The position numbers were made by a program, and so were the translations under genes. From Tetranychus cinnabarinus (lineage: Eukaryota; Arthropoda; Arachnida; Trombidiformes; Tetranychidae), in the NCBI GenBank assembly GCA_022266195.1, contig WHVY01000004.1:7643501-7707500 (forward strand): 64,000 nt of DNA. The letters run 5' to 3'. The notes under the pieces were generated by a model. It had not been told where the DNA came from. It saw only the letters and a program-made list of their open reading frames with translations, and searched no databases. Below, piece by piece: positions 34,039 through 48,462 of this stretch (its first letter is position 1; each line of letters opens with the position of its first letter).

Positions 34039-35469
34039 AAAAACTCGATTAAACTGTAAAATTCTATCCAAGCGTAATCATCGGCCGAGCAACCTAATAA
34101 TTGGAATCATGAAAATTACTCTGATCGAAGGTTCTTGATGAAATCGCTATAAAATTTTTCTTACAAAGTGAATAGTAAGAGATACGGATACCTTTTTCCT
34201 GCACGCTGTTTAAACGCATATTTCCTGTTTTTATCTTGCTTTAAAAAATGTTCTCATCTTTTCCGTGTAACTAGTGTAATCATGGCTTTCAGTCTATGTT
34301 AATATTTCAGCGCAGAAATATTTTTTGATGTAAGCTGTACTTTCGAAAGACTTGCAAATTTTGAATGCTCTAGTTCGCTCATTTCTATTACAATAGCTTA
34401 GAATATATTCTGAAACTAAGAAAGTGGAGAAATCGCTATCGTTATTGAGAGTATCTTGAACACTGATCAAAAGTATACCGAAATTCAAACAGATATCAAG
34501 AGAATATTTATCACTTTGAATACTATTGAGAATAGCTTTAATATTTCTGGAGAAACAATGATTACAATTGTGCATTTTATTTATGTTAAAGGTTAAAAGG
34601 TAAAAATTCAAAGCAATTAAAGAGTTTATTAAGAGATTAAAAAGAACAGAAGAGGGAATGATTCAGAAGATGGAGAAATTCAAAGAGAAATAGAAGTGAC
34701 CATTTCTCATGTGGTCAAAAATTTACATAAATAAATCAACTGATAATTAGATAAGCACCAAATCTGCCTTTGACTCAATTATATCAATTATCATTCCAAC
34801 AGTGGAAACTCAACAAATTATTGAGGTTGTTTATTACAATATGGATGCCAACATTTGACTCAACAGCTTTTTGAAATAAACTTCGACTGAAGTAAACAAG
34901 CGATACGATATCATTTGCAAAGTGAGTTTTAACCAATTGTAATAGCAATTATAATATAATATTTATGGTAATAAATGATAATAAAATAATGATTAAAGGA
35001 GAAAGAGATAAACATTGAAAAGAAACAAAGAAATTGAAGAATGAAAATTAAGAAAAATTTCTTTCTCGTTATTCAAGCGGCTTGATGATTCTTTCTTTAC
35101 TCGATCCAAAAATGTATCCAATGGATGAGCAATTGATAAAAGTGTTAGTAAACAATTGATGATTTGTAATCCAAAGGTGGGCAAAAGTAGGTGAGTCCAA
35201 TTTCAAGGTCCAACACTAGAGAGACAAACGTAGACATTTTCAGTGGTAAAAATTGAGACTTAAGATTTAAAGGTGAGAATTGGTGAAAGTAGAAAGACGA
35301 ACAAGTTTTTCTGGTGATAACGCTTGAAATTGAGTTCACAGATCAGCTAAAGAAACATAAATATATATTTATAAGTATAAAAAATAGTTGTTTCTTCTTT
35401 TCGATTGTTTGAAGATTTCGAGTCTTTTGTTTGCTTGGCTCTGCTAATTTATCCACAATCCAGAGTAAT
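34039..35469. other. Intergenic region between mariner relic and LIM gene
   Basis: AT-rich; ORFs of 60-105 residues on the minus strand (34294-34611, 34993-35184, 35145-35339) show no family features. The part next to 35469 is probably the 3' UTR of the LIM gene. Confidence 0.5.
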
Positions 35470-38400
35470 TCAAACAACGACTTGATCAAAATGGTTGCTC
35501 TCTTTAAGTCCATCATTTGATTCATCATCATAATCTAAATCGGAGCTTGGTGAATCATTTCGTGAAGATACAGTTGGTGATACATTAACCCGACTCCTCC
35601 ATTTTTCCTTGTGCTGTTCAACACCAAAGCCTTCATCATAATTTCCTTTAGCCATGAATAGTTGTTTGAAGTGGACGATACAGTAAAATTTACCTGCGGC
35701 TAGCGTATAATTTTCCAATCTACATGGTAAATATGAGATGAAGAGAATGAAAAAACAAGAAAAAAAAGATTAGTAAAGCAATTCATTAAAGCAAGAGACA
35801 GAAGATGAGTAACAGGAGGAGGTAATACAGGTGAATACATGTTTTTAGATGTATCTAAGGTTCAATAAAATTTAACCAGATTCATTAAATAAAAGCCAGG
35901 GTTGTGCTGCCCTTTTGACTCACACAGTTACTGATAAGTATCATGTAAGAGCTAACAGTCAAATTGTGTATAAAATGTTAATCAATGATAAATAGGCATT
36001 TGAATAGAAACGATTCTTGCGAGACATTTCAAAGGGTAATGAAGAGAGTGTGAAAAATGGTTATCGTGACTCTCACCCTTTGAGAGCAAGTTAACGATTA
36101 TTTAAGTTTCTCATTCTTGCATATTTAACCGATTCTCATAATAAATCTTGAAATGTTCACAATGTTTTTTGAACAAAGATATTGAAGACATGAATAAAAA
36201 CAATTCAAATATAAACCTAAAAGTTCTGGCAACGTTCCTTACCACTCACAGTTCATGAGCAATATAAATACAAGAAGAAAAAAAGTGATCAAAATGACGA
36301 GTATATTAATAGCTGTTGACTAAATTTAGCTAATTAGTTAAAAGTATCCAAGTTGATCAGCTGAAACAGTGTTTCCATGCAAATGACAATAGATTGTTAT
36401 AAGACAATAAACTGATAGCAGTAATAATCAATTGATTTGTGCTTGCAATGAATCTATTAGCTATTTCTCACAACTATCAAGTAGGAAACAATTAGCCAAA
36501 AATGGTTTTCACGTTTCAGTCCTTGGCCCATATTTTGCCTTTACAATTGTATTGATTTTCATCTTGATCATCATTAGTTGAGAGAGAGAAAGAAAATTAA
36601 CAAAAAGAAATAACAAATTACTGAAGCTAATCATGCACTTGAACCATATTTAAAGCAATTTAGATGAATTTGTTTCAACTGCAAACACAAATACAAAATA
36701 GATGATAGCCTGAGAGGTAAAAACGGATTCTGCATGTAAAAGGTAAATAGTAAAGAGTAAACATTTTAAACAATTTGATAGCTCAAGAGGTCATCTTGTG
36801 AGTGAAAAGGACAATAAAGCCGAAACAGGAGTAAAAACTTGTTGAACCTTTGATGACTAACGATAATCTTACCTTAATGATGAGAAACAGTGACTACATT
36901 TGAAACAATTTTTGTGCATTTTCATGTCACTGAATTCAACCTTTTCCATTGGATAAAGACGTTTACCACAAACGGAGCAATCTTCAGTAATATTGGCTTC
37001 ATTCTGTAAAAGAAATGAAAAGATTAAATGAATAATAGAATCGAAGATTATGAATTTCATTAAGAAAATTTTGATCAGCTTGACGACTAAGATCACAGTA
37101 ATGAATAAAATTTTGCTCCTCTTGATTTCAGCTGGATGAGGCCGTACTCAGTTATAGCTGACGGCAATCAGGAAATCAGGATTACAGATTGGTCGATAAT
37201 CAGGGTTATTTTGTATTTAATAAGTTTGTAATCATGGTGATTACATGGAGCTAGATGATCATCAGAAAAGGTTAAAAGAGGGAAATAGTAAAAGTAAAGG
37301 ACAAGTTTCATGATGGCACTTGAATCCGGGTAAATGATCACCAATCCTGTTTTTAAAACAACCAAATCCACAGTAATTTTTGTTTCCTAAAGTAACTTGT
37401 ACGATTATTACATAGTTAATCAACTTTGTGTAGTTCATTAATTAAGCAACCCAAGAAATGGTCTTTACTCTAAACTTGAATCGTTACATTTGTATTAATT
37501 TGTTCATGATTTACCTTTAAATCGGGTTCAACAGGTTTCATACAAACCCAAAGTAAATACAAAAATCATCCATTATTAATGAATCATTAATAACCCAAAA
37601 TGATAATCATTATCACCATCAACATCATCTTCAACATTATTCTTATCTTGCCAAAGATATTATTTTCAATGTTTTCAGCTCCTTGTATAACTGAATACCT
37701 GTAAATGATCATGTTAATTATATGCTAAACAACTGTTCAAGATAACCGTTATTATGATTAAATTTTGGCAAATAAAATTGAATCACGCGTTTACATTTGA
37801 ATATCGGTTTGAAAGTTCAAATTTGATGCTAAATTAACATTATTATCTTTATTATCAACTCAACAATTTGCAAATTAGCTAAATATTACATGTGTATCAA
37901 CATGATGATATTGACTTTAATCATCATGACCAGTAATGTGATGATTAATGGTAAGAAATTGAGGAAAATCATGAAATTTTTACATGAAAAATCATGAAAT
38001 TCAAGACACAGTTTCAACAATATGTATTTGAGTTATTACGGTGATAGAGTTAATTTTTAATTAAACTGATTAACAGGTCTAATTGCATAAACACTAGAGT
38101 TACATAAACATTGCAATATTTTTATAAAAAATAATGCTCTTTGCTTTAAATTAAAGTTGCTATTTTAACAAAATTATTAACACAATTTACAGCAAAACAT
38201 GGGAAACAAAAATAGCAATTGTAAAGGTTAGTATTAACAAGTTTTATATTCATGTTAAAGCTAATTTTGAATAATTTCAGGAATAAGCACCCAAAATGAC
38301 TTGGAACTAAAGTCAAAATGAATTGGATTCAGTTGATGGATAGTCTGGAAAATAAATTCACAAAAATATCTTTATATATTAATAGTATTTTTGCTATTTT

Positions 38401-41400
38401 CCTTGCGACAAGCAAAAGTTAAGTAACATCTTTTTGGTTATTCAGTGTTAGTTGAACAGATAAATCAGCTCGGGATATTTGGGTTACAGCCATAACCATT
38501 TAGAATCATAACGATATTGGAAACATTATTTCAAACGAATCACTTTCGTTTCATGAAAGATTTACTTTGCATGTAAAGGTTGATAGAAGATGATTAAATA
38601 ATGTGAAAGAGAGAAATGGAAGATTTTTTTCTGGTAAAATAACTGAAAAAACTGGTGAAATTGAAAAAAAATGGTGAAACAAAATAAACTTGAAATCAAG
38701 CTGAAAAATGGGTTTATTAATGTTTTCAATTGGGGATGAAAGGAAAGGTGAAAACAAAAAATTATCAGACACAAAGTGAAATGAAGCTCTCTGTAAATAA
38801 TAGTAATAATAGCAATAATTGTAATTGTAATTGTAATAATAAATAATAGTAATCATAAGTAATAGCGATTATTAATTGCATACGAAAGCTTGAAGATTTG
38901 CTTTTGGAAGCTTCACTTTTGTTTTGTTGTTTGATTGCTTGTCAATGTTGTTTCATTTGTTGATATTGCTTGTTGAATGATTAATTTATATTGTAAACAT
39001 TTGATTTGATTAACCTTCAAGATGAACAAAAAATAATCAAATCGTCAGATTGACTGTAATAACAATTAACGGTTTTTTGGTAAATTTCATTTCATTTTAG
39101 ACGGAAGAAGTTACTCTGAGACTTTGGTCACTTGCAAACCAAAACCAGTCCTAATCAATGGGGCGATCAAGATTACTGTCAAGTCCTTTGTTGTCCCAAA
39201 TTATTTACATTTTCAAAATGATATAAATAGGTAAACAGCTAATTGATTGTTTACAATCAATTCAGTGGTTCATTTGTGTAAATAACAATTTTGTGTTAAC
39301 ATTAACATACAACTAATAAGTCAACATGAAAGGACTTTCATATACTTTAAGAGGTGATTTTCAATGAGATTCAGTTGAACCAAAATTTGAATTTAGCTCA
39401 GCTTTTGTGGGTTTTTTTGGTATCCCAATGTTGGGTGTCTTTGGTGTTATACAGTTGATGTGCTTCATTTACTGGGTAATATTAGACAGCAAATCAGAGG
39501 AAAGTAAAAATGGATAACTTTTTTTTGACTGCGGTTTAATGGAGAGTTGAGTTTCTCGTTTGCATTTATGGGTGTTTTTTACACGCGATTTAGCTCCTTC
39601 TGTGTGTGTGTGTGCTTATCCTTTCAAAGAGCACGCATTCCGTTCCACTTATCATCTTGAATTTACTGTGACATTGAAAAAAAGAGAGATGATGATAGGG
39701 AAGGGAAATAAGGTCAAGAGACAGACAAAATTGTTACAGGTAAAGTGGCAATCAATCGGTCGTTTGACTTTCACACATTCAATGAATATGAAATGATGAT
39801 CAAGCTTGAAGTTGTCTTAGATTTGCATCATTTAAAGTCTATCCAAATGGCATATTATTTATAACAATAATATATTATTAGAAAGGAAAAAGATGCGTAA
39901 AAAGGTTCAATTGTCACCTAACGTGCAAGATTTTCATGCATTAGTGTTTTTAATGAAAAATATGAGTTAATTACAATTTGCACATTTAAGCAGTGAGACA
40001 GCCATTATGGTTTGTCAAACATTCAATCAATCAGAAATTAAATGAATGAAAATGGAAGTTAAAATTGCTGATTAACAGAGCTTTTGATTTTTCAATTTTT
40101 GCCTTTAAATAAACTTGGATCAGATTGAATCTTAAATTGTAAATATTGATTGTTGAGCAAATAATGAAACTAAATTAGATGGTAAATTTCAATGATAATA
40201 ATAAGCTTGATTCAAAGTATTGTATTTTGTGTTGGAAATGGTTATTATGGTTGAGGGTTGAGATGAATTATTGGCCATTGATATGGATCATGTTTAATAA
40301 ATCAACTATGTTGATTGTTATTCCTTACTTTGAACTTGGCCTCTTTAATTGTTAACCAGTTTATATGCTTTCATGGTTATTATTTGGCTGTATCAATATC
40401 ACATAATAACCAATAAATTAACCGTTTCATTGTTCAACTAATAACAATTGAAAGAGTTTAAATGATTACCTTTCAAATGAGCCTTTTGATTACTAACAAT
40501 ACAAATTAAACGTAGGATGATGGTTTTCATGAGTAATTATTGAGAATAAATAACAACAAATTAGTATAAACATAATAAGGTAATCTAGCCTTGTTGTGGG
40601 TTCAATTTGAAATGAATCATTTAATTTAAAGTTAACCAAATTTTGAAAAATTGCAAAAATTGTAAATTCAAAATTTAACTGATTTTACTCAATGAAACGG
40701 AAAGCTGAATCAACAAGATAACCAAAAAATGACGGAGTCGAGAGGAATTTCCGATCCAAATTGATTAACCATTGATTTGTTTCAAGGGTTCATCTGATTA
40801 CGAGATGGGAAATTTGATTATGAGTGTCGATCAATAGATTGATGGAAGACGGGAAATATGAAATTTGACAGTTTTCATACTCTATTTACATCTGATATCA
40901 GGATGAATCCATTAATGTTTAGTTGATCTAATTGTGATTAAATGTCTAAAGATTGGCTATTATTGAAATTAAGGTCGAAAGAGACTTGCAATTGCTTCAA
41001 TAATTTCGCTATTCTTAAGGATCAACAATAACAAGAAATACTTTTTCTGATTTCTTTAGTTACCTTTTTTGAGCAAATTAAAACTAATGGCTTTGTTTTA
41101 TCAAAGCTCTGTCTCGATTGCAATTAAGAGTTTAATTGGGTCGATGGAATGATTTGAGATGAATTCAAACAGATAATTTGATTGACTGGTGATCTGTTGC
41201 TTCAACAAAATTATGACATTAACATTAGAATTGAGATTCTAAGGTAAAAATGAAAAGTTCATTTCCCTTAAACCTTATTTTTGGTGCAAAATTTTTATTA
41301 AATTGTCATGTTTTTATCTTCAAAAGGCTCATGACTTTTTAAAATGATAAACTGAGTTATGATCTTTATATGAGTTCAATTCGTCATAATGAAACCTGGA

Positions 41401-44400
41401 AAATGGGAGGAAATTTAACCAACAAAAGTCAGCAAATATAAAGATAACAATAAATCGCATCAAAAAAAAAGTTGGACAATTAAACTACTCCATTAACTAT
41501 AGTCGAACCTAAAAGTATAAAAATTTATAACAATTGCATAAAAAGTAAAAATAAAAAACCAGAATTAAAGGGTGAAAGTAGAAAGGTAAATTATTTAAAA
41601 GCTACTCTGTATATAATTAGTAGATAACACTTGAATTGATACAGAAATGTCTATAACAATGAACTCTACAGATGTCTACAGATAGTATTATGAAAATACA
41701 GAAAATAAATTGAGATATTGAGTTGAAAAAGTGATATTCAGTCATTTGATTACAATGAAATCAAACATCATTCATGCAATAGACAAAATTGTTGAAGTTT
41801 GCAAGGAGACACACCAAAAAATAAGCGTAAGTATATAATTCAATTGCGCTTTGCTTACTAATCACATTAGTACAGAGTGCGATTTCATTATTTCATCAAA
41901 TAAAATAAAATTAATATAAAACGCAATAAAACATTAATGTGGATGCAGGTTGAAAAAAAACAGGCTTGGTTAAGAAATAAAGAGTGCAAAGGTGACAACA
42001 TATCATGATGATGGATTTGATAAATGTTGCTATTAAATACAAAAAAATGTTATTATGTGATGTTTTGCCAAGCTGGTCGAGTTAATGAAATATCACTAAT
42101 ACAGTTAAATGATGCAAAGATGCAAAATATGATGTAAAAGTATAAATGAATGATGGACTTACCACAAAACGATTGACTCGAGTTTTGGTCTTTTCTGTTG
42201 GTTTGGTTGGACTGTCATCACGAATAGATCCAAATTTGGCAACCAAATTTTTAGTTATCCCATGAGCTGGTAAAGCATCTTCTTCTACATTAATTGAGTT
42301 GCGTTTGTTTTCCTTTTCATCAACTTGGGACCAGTTTTCAAATTTTGCGGTCAAACTTCGTGCCAATTTGGGCTCAACTGGAATCACATCTTCAGTCTTG
42401 TAGCTTGATTTAACTGAAGGAAAAAGGAAGGAAGAAAAGAAAAGGTTAAAGAAGGTTAGAGTTTAATTTTTTGAGGGACAACCAGAGATGGTATGGAGCA
42501 AGGCTGGTGGAGGGTTGAATGTTTGATGTTTGGGTAAATGATTGAAATTAAATTTGGTTAATTACCAATGTTGGGATCACGTTCGGTTTGAGGTTCATTT
42601 TCGATAACATCCTTTGTGAACTCTCTTGGTGGTGTGATGCGTTTGAGCGGTTTAGGTGTACCTCCAATGGGTTTATGTGAGATATTTTCTTGGTTCATTT
42701 GATTCTCCAATTGTTTAAATTTATTCAACATTTTAGAAGTTGTATCAATTTTTGGAATTTCATTGTTCACATCATCATTTGAGATTACAATATTGGCATC
42801 GGGTAAAATTTCAACTCTTGGTCCACAGTCCAAGGCATCACCATTACGAGGTGGAGTCATTTCACGAGTTTTACCAAACCCGTTTTCTTTGACACCATTA
42901 ACCTCACTATCACCTTTACTTCCACTGTTAATATTATTTTGGTAACATTCAAAGAACTTGTATCTTTCTTGAATCTCTTTTGTTTCAATGACAACTTCCT
43001 CTTTAACACTTGGATCGCTGCACTTAATTATTTCCACTGGTTTATTTGAGGGCATTGTCTCAGGAATTGGTGTTTCTCGGTTACTGCGAGGACCATTGTT
43101 GTTATTGTTGTTATTATAATGGTGGATAACTGGTGAAACAGCTGTTTGCTTGGATAATGTAGCATCCATTTGTTTGAATAGATTTTTGGCTTCACGGGCT
43201 GCAGTTTCGGCTTCAGTGACCAATTTAAGGTCTTCCTCTTTATCCTTCTTAAATCTTTCTAACCGTCCTTCGTCCGTTTCATTTTCAATTTGTCCTTTTT
43301 CAAATTTTTCTTTCAATGAGATAGCTTTAACAGATGATTCAATATGCAAGGATTCAGTCTTGGGTGATGGTGAAACAGACAGGTTGCCACCTTTTTCATA
43401 AACTTGTCTCATCGAAGCAGATCGACCAAGACATATTCTTTGTCGTAATTTGTAGAGTTCATCTTTGGTTCCATTATCTTCTCTGATGGGTTCGTCAAGA
43501 CTTTCACCTCGAGGAACTTTACCAGTTTCCCATTGAGATCGAAGAGCAGACAAACCAACAAAAGGAACCTTTTCTTTTCTTTTGGTCTCACGAACTAAAT
43601 GTAATTCACCTTCTTCGTCACTTGAATCACCTGAAGATGAGCAAGAGTCAGCTTCTTTTTCAGTCATCTTTTCACCTGATATTGCTGATTGGTATCTGTT
43701 TAGCAAGAAAAATAAAAAACACAAAAATTAATAAAGGTAAACTATTTGATAGAGTAAAAGGGAAATCCAAGAGATACAAGGTTTTTTTTGGTAAAGTGAA
43801 CAATAAAGAGTACAGTGTGTTAATGAAGGTATAACTATATCAATTTGAACAATCAATGAAATTGTAAACCATTGAGAATCATGATTTTACACTGAACAAG
43901 TTACAAATTGACTTGAGTGTTGATTATTAGTTGGTTGAAGGATATCGTGCATTAAAGTTGTAAAACAGAAGTGAAGTGACAATGGTATTGAGTTTTCAAT
44001 TTGTTGGTTTGTTTCTTTCACTGAATCATATTGGTGTGGAGAAGGTTAAATAATACCTGACAAAAGTGACGCTAATTAACTCTGGGCTGTAAAAATTTGG
44101 CTAATAAATGTAATTAGACAGACAGAACAATTAATAGAGACAATACAACATCAAGTTACCTCGTAATGTATTTAGCAGGTAGCATCAACTTGCAAATGAT
44201 GATGAATACGGTTACTTAAGTAACTAAAGCTGTTGTGATAGCAATGACTAACTCTTCAAATTCATCTTCAATTCATCAAATCTCACTCGTTTTATTTACT
44301 TTTTCCCTCCTCTCTTTAAAGGTTCTTCAGTACAACAACACCGTATACAATCAATTGATAAATTAAACTATTTCCAAATAAGAAAATCAAAAGGTTCAGG

Positions 44401-47400
44401 GGTGGGTGAGGAAATCTGAAGCGTTTAAGGACAGTGAGAACAGCTCAACAAATAGTTGTGACACATAAACATTGGGTATTGGTTGTTCCTTCACATTCAA
44501 CAATCACTTCTGTTTGATAAATATGATTGAAATGGTAAAGATATATTCCATTTGTTTAAAGTACAAAAATGAAATAAACAGATCATCATCGATCATTGAA
44601 ATAAATAAATAATGAGAATGGTGTGTAAAAATCAAATCAAATAGAGCTTAATCAATTATTTATAAATTATAATAAAGAAGACAACATTTCTCAACGATAC
44701 AGGCAAACAGATAAATCATTTCAATCATATTTTTGACACAATGATGAACAGATTTACTTGTAATATGGTCGAAGTCAATTCAAGATGAGAAAGTGGAATA
44801 ATAGGGAAGAAAGAAATAATAAACATGGATAAACATACCTTTGTAAACGTATAAGAAGACTTTCAGATCGTTGAAGGGCTGATTTATCTGGAACTGGAGA
44901 TGAGATGTACCTTTCTTCCGAACCTGACTCAAATCGTTGTCGTATGTTTGTTATATCAACTTGAATGTTTTCAAGACCATCATCAACTTTAGAGTCACCT
45001 AAAAACCGGCAATCAAATGAGTTGAATCAAACAGGAGGGAAGAGAGTGAGAGAGAGAGAGAGAGACGAGGTGAGATGAAGATTGAAACAAGCAAAGGGGA
45101 AAAAACAAAGTGGTGAATCTGAAGAGAGGTAAAGCAATGTGTGCACAAGAGTGTATTATATCATTAACAAGATAATTTGAAAAATGGAATAAATCTCGAT
45201 TAACTTGATTATGATGAATAAAGAAACAAGTTGATTTTAGAGTAACCAATGGTTCCAGGGCAAGCCTTGTTTACCTTGCAACACAACAACACAACACATT
45301 ACAAAGAGAAAATAAATCAACATCAACAACTTCCACATAAACTCAACAAAAAAAACTGGTTGATGGAATACCCGGTAGACAAGAAGCAAAGAGCCGGGCT
45401 TTTGTCGGATAATAACAAAAAACTAACAGTGAGCAGATGAAAAAAAGCCCAAAGCCAAAATCCCTCTAACCCAGAAATGTAGAAAGAGAAGATATTCACA
45501 GACAGAGAGATAAAGGTGAAAAGAAGAAGGCAAAAAATGAGAGAGAAAGAATAAAGGAAGTTCTTTGAAGGAAGGAAAAAGGTACGAAGGAATTAAGAAT
45601 CCGTTTTGATTATGAAAAAGCACATCAACTAATAATAAATAATAGCACCACTAGTAATGATGAAGAGAAACAAAAAAAGAGGTTAAAGATGGTGATTGAA
45701 CAATTACCAACTTACAAAGATACAAATGGTTTAATTACCGTGTTTCCGCACATTCTAGCACCGGGCTTAATAATGAAAATTTTCACTTTTCAAGTCATGT
45801 TGACACTCATAATTTAGCTCTGTGTCTTAAAATGATTAAAAAAAGCAAGAATCGATAACAAAAAGATATGTATCCAATGTAATAAAAACCAGTTTTAAGT
45901 TCATTTTTAAGCCACAGTGCTAAATTATGAGTGTCAACAGAGCTTAAAAGTGAACTCACTCATTAACAAGCTCGGTGCTAGAATGCGCGGAAACACGGTA
46001 GGTTGTTACCAGAAGGAAGAAACCAGAAAATAAAGGAGAAAAAAATGAAACATTCAAAAAAGTGTCCTCTGACTATGTACTGTGTAGTTTGGTAATGTTG
46101 ATATTGTTGAATGATGCCTTGATTGGTTCCAAACTAAAATTGAATTATCAAATGAAAACAAGTCTATCACAAGATGAATCACAAAAACAATTAAACTCGT
46201 AACTAATCAACAAAACAAGATAAACAAAAGGTGAAGACACAAAAAGGATCAAAGCAGAACGAAAAATGGTGATGAAGAGATGGAAGTAGGTTTAAGTTGA
46301 GGTAATAGGTAAATGGGTTGTATTCAATTATGTACCTGGTAACCGAAGATGCAGACGATAACCTGAAACCCTTTACAACAGTAACAATAAGGGGAGGACA
46401 AGGAGGAGAGATGAAGATACTCAAGATAATTAACTTGTAAACTATGACACACACATCTAGCTGTGGGAAAGTAATGAAGAGGTCATTGTTAAGCTTTTTA
46501 TTTTAAGCCGTTGTTAACTCTCATAGACTGCCATCTTCATTTTAATCCTAGAACTGTTTTAAACAAATGCCAAACATCAATTCATGTTTTAATTGTCACC
46601 AACACCAGCATTCACCAGATTCAGTCAAAATCACCAAAATCATAATCATAATCATCTGCTGGTCTATTTGACTATAAATTATTGAACACCCAACATTTCT
46701 TGGGCGTAATGTGTTTCTTTTTGTTTGGTTATGTTTTGCTCATCAACAGTTATAGTTAACAATTGAATGGTTGATTAAAATCTCAAAAAGATATCCCAAA
46801 AATCAAATTAATATAAAATGTTGAAATTGATAAGGTTGTGATAATAAAATAATAAAATGTGATGAGGATAACTTACACCTTACAACATCAGGAGGCAATT
46901 CAATGGGAACACTTTCCCGTATTATCATCTCATACCGTTTCTGACGGTCTTTATATAGTCATCATTATTAATATCATTATTTTATCCATTATCAGGTTGA
47001 GATGAGAAACAGAAAGATAGAGAGAGATGAGGATGAGGAAGATCAGGATGAAAAAATAATAATAAAAGAAACAAAAATAAATGAAATGTAAAGGTTAAAC
47101 AAGAAAAATGTGAAAACATTAGGATCGTTCTGATGAAGTTAATCAAGGCCAGGAATAAGCATTACTAGGAAATTGGTGATTTATACATTACTAAACTAGA
47201 GTCTAATTAATGTCCAATTAATGACCAATTTATATGTGAATTATGTCTAAAAGTAAGTTGTTTATTATTCTGGGTTTCAACTGAATATTGGGTTCTGGTT
47301 AATTTGGGTTTGTAAACAGACTGGATCAGATATGGATAATGGATACAGACTATCGGATATTAAAGAGCCTTTAAGATATTTGATTGAATGGTTAAACGTT

Positions 47401-48462
47401 AGGGATTGAATTTGTTTAATTGTGACAGATGTAATTGCATTTTTGAGAAGTGTGATTATACAAATTGTTAGGACAAATCAGGGCAACAATTTAACTGTTA
47501 AAAAAGTGATGAATGAATAAAGTATAATGATGATAATAGACATGAATAATGGCGAAATGCAAAACAAAGCAAACAATTTATCAGATAGAATGCAAAAAAA
47601 ATAATTGAAATAACATTTTCCGGATGGGATAAGATTCAATTAGCTGAATCAATTGCTTGATGAGATCATGCAAAAAAATCAGGTAACTTTTGTATGACAA
47701 TTGTATGACAATTTGCTTCAACAATTAAGGTCATTTTTCAGTCAATTTTGACTTTAAGCAAAGGAAATACAATACACACAAATTAGCAGCACAAAAAATA
47801 GGATCAAGATGATTATGATGATGATTATGATTATTATCATCATTAATATGGTGTTAATAGGTATTATATGAACAAGTACCGAACAGATTAAATCAAAATT
47901 GACAATCCAATTATTGGGTTTCAATCATTTAATGGTGACTTTAGATGGCTTTAAGCAAGAAGTTAAATAATCAATTGAGAAAGATAATAGTGGATTAATT
48001 TGATTGAATTCACAATTGGATTGGATGCAGGTTAAAAAGACTAAATCAATATTACAATTGCTATTTTCATTGAAAACAATACATTTAACAATAGATTGAT
48101 GTTGAAAAGGCAGAGTTAGACAAAAATTGTAATCAATAACCGTGAAGTTTAATTAGATCAACAATTGGCAATTTAAGCAAAAGCTATTTCATTTGACAAT
48201 GACTTGAACACAGTCATTCACTTTGTTAGGTCAAACAATAAGGCAAAAAAAGCTTAGAGCTTAGTGTGTTTATGTGTTAGTTACAAGGTAACTTGCCATG
48301 CTGTTAATCAAGTTGTTTGATTGTTAACGATGATTGAGATTGTCCTCAGAATGATGGTTAAATTGGTGGATTAAACTGATCAAACAGCAAATCAAATGAA
48401 ACAAAGATGGTTGACTTACATGGACGAGAGTCTTCATCAACGTCAAATCCTGGTTTAGGCAT
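35470..48462 (-). CDS. EPLIN/LIMA1-like LIM-domain actin-associated protein
   Basis: Cytoskeletal adaptor; vertebrate EPLIN binds and bundles actin filaments. Exons (complement): about 48420-48462, 46877-46948, 44839-44998, 42566-43695, 42163-42413, 36873-37003, 35470-35719. All junction phases agree. The single LIM domain spans the last two exons: C-x2-C in EDCSVCGKRLYPME, H-x2-C-x2-C-x2-C in HKNCFKCSHC, then ENYTLAAGKFYC-x2-H and QLFMAKGNYDEGFG, the EPLIN-type signature. Upstream is a long, charged, largely disordered region with an Asn run (encoded near 43085-43115) and repeated (L)xxKFExx motifs. The ATG at 48462 (MPKPGFDVDED) is a guess, since the frame stays open upstream and an earlier exon may exist. 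Introns reach 5.2 kb, unlike the compact genes on the left. Confidence 0.82.
37004..42162 (-). other. 5.2-kb intron of the LIM gene
   Basis: Separates the disordered region from the LIM domain. It holds simple repeats (ATT/TAA-rich run at about 38795-38850, TG run at 39601-39614) but no coding segment that I trust. It may contain alternative promoters or exons that I cannot see. Confidence 0.6.
38795..38850. repeat. TAA/TTGTAA-type microsatellite
   Basis: Run of AATAATAGTAATAAT followed by repeated ATTGTA units and more TAA, inside the long LIM-gene intron. Confidence 0.8.
45041..45065. repeat. GA microsatellite
   Basis: About a dozen AG units, with one interruption, in an intron of the LIM gene close to the 44839-44998 exon acceptor. 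Confidence 0.85.
45738..45998. mobile_element. Foldback MITE (261 bp) with TA target duplication, in an intron
   Basis: Starts CCGTGTTTCCGCACATTC and ends in its inverse (GAATGCGCGGAAACACGG). The inverted repeats extend about 100 bp inward, with shared TTGACACTCATAATTTAGC. It is flanked by TA at 45736-45737 and 45999-46000. Its termini resemble the element at 26272-26460 (CCGTRTT...CGCGCA), suggesting one superfamily. No coding capacity. Confidence 0.85.

Noticed and set aside
34294..34611. 105-residue minus-strand ORF
   Set aside because: No recognisable domain, no paired exons, AT-driven codon composition.
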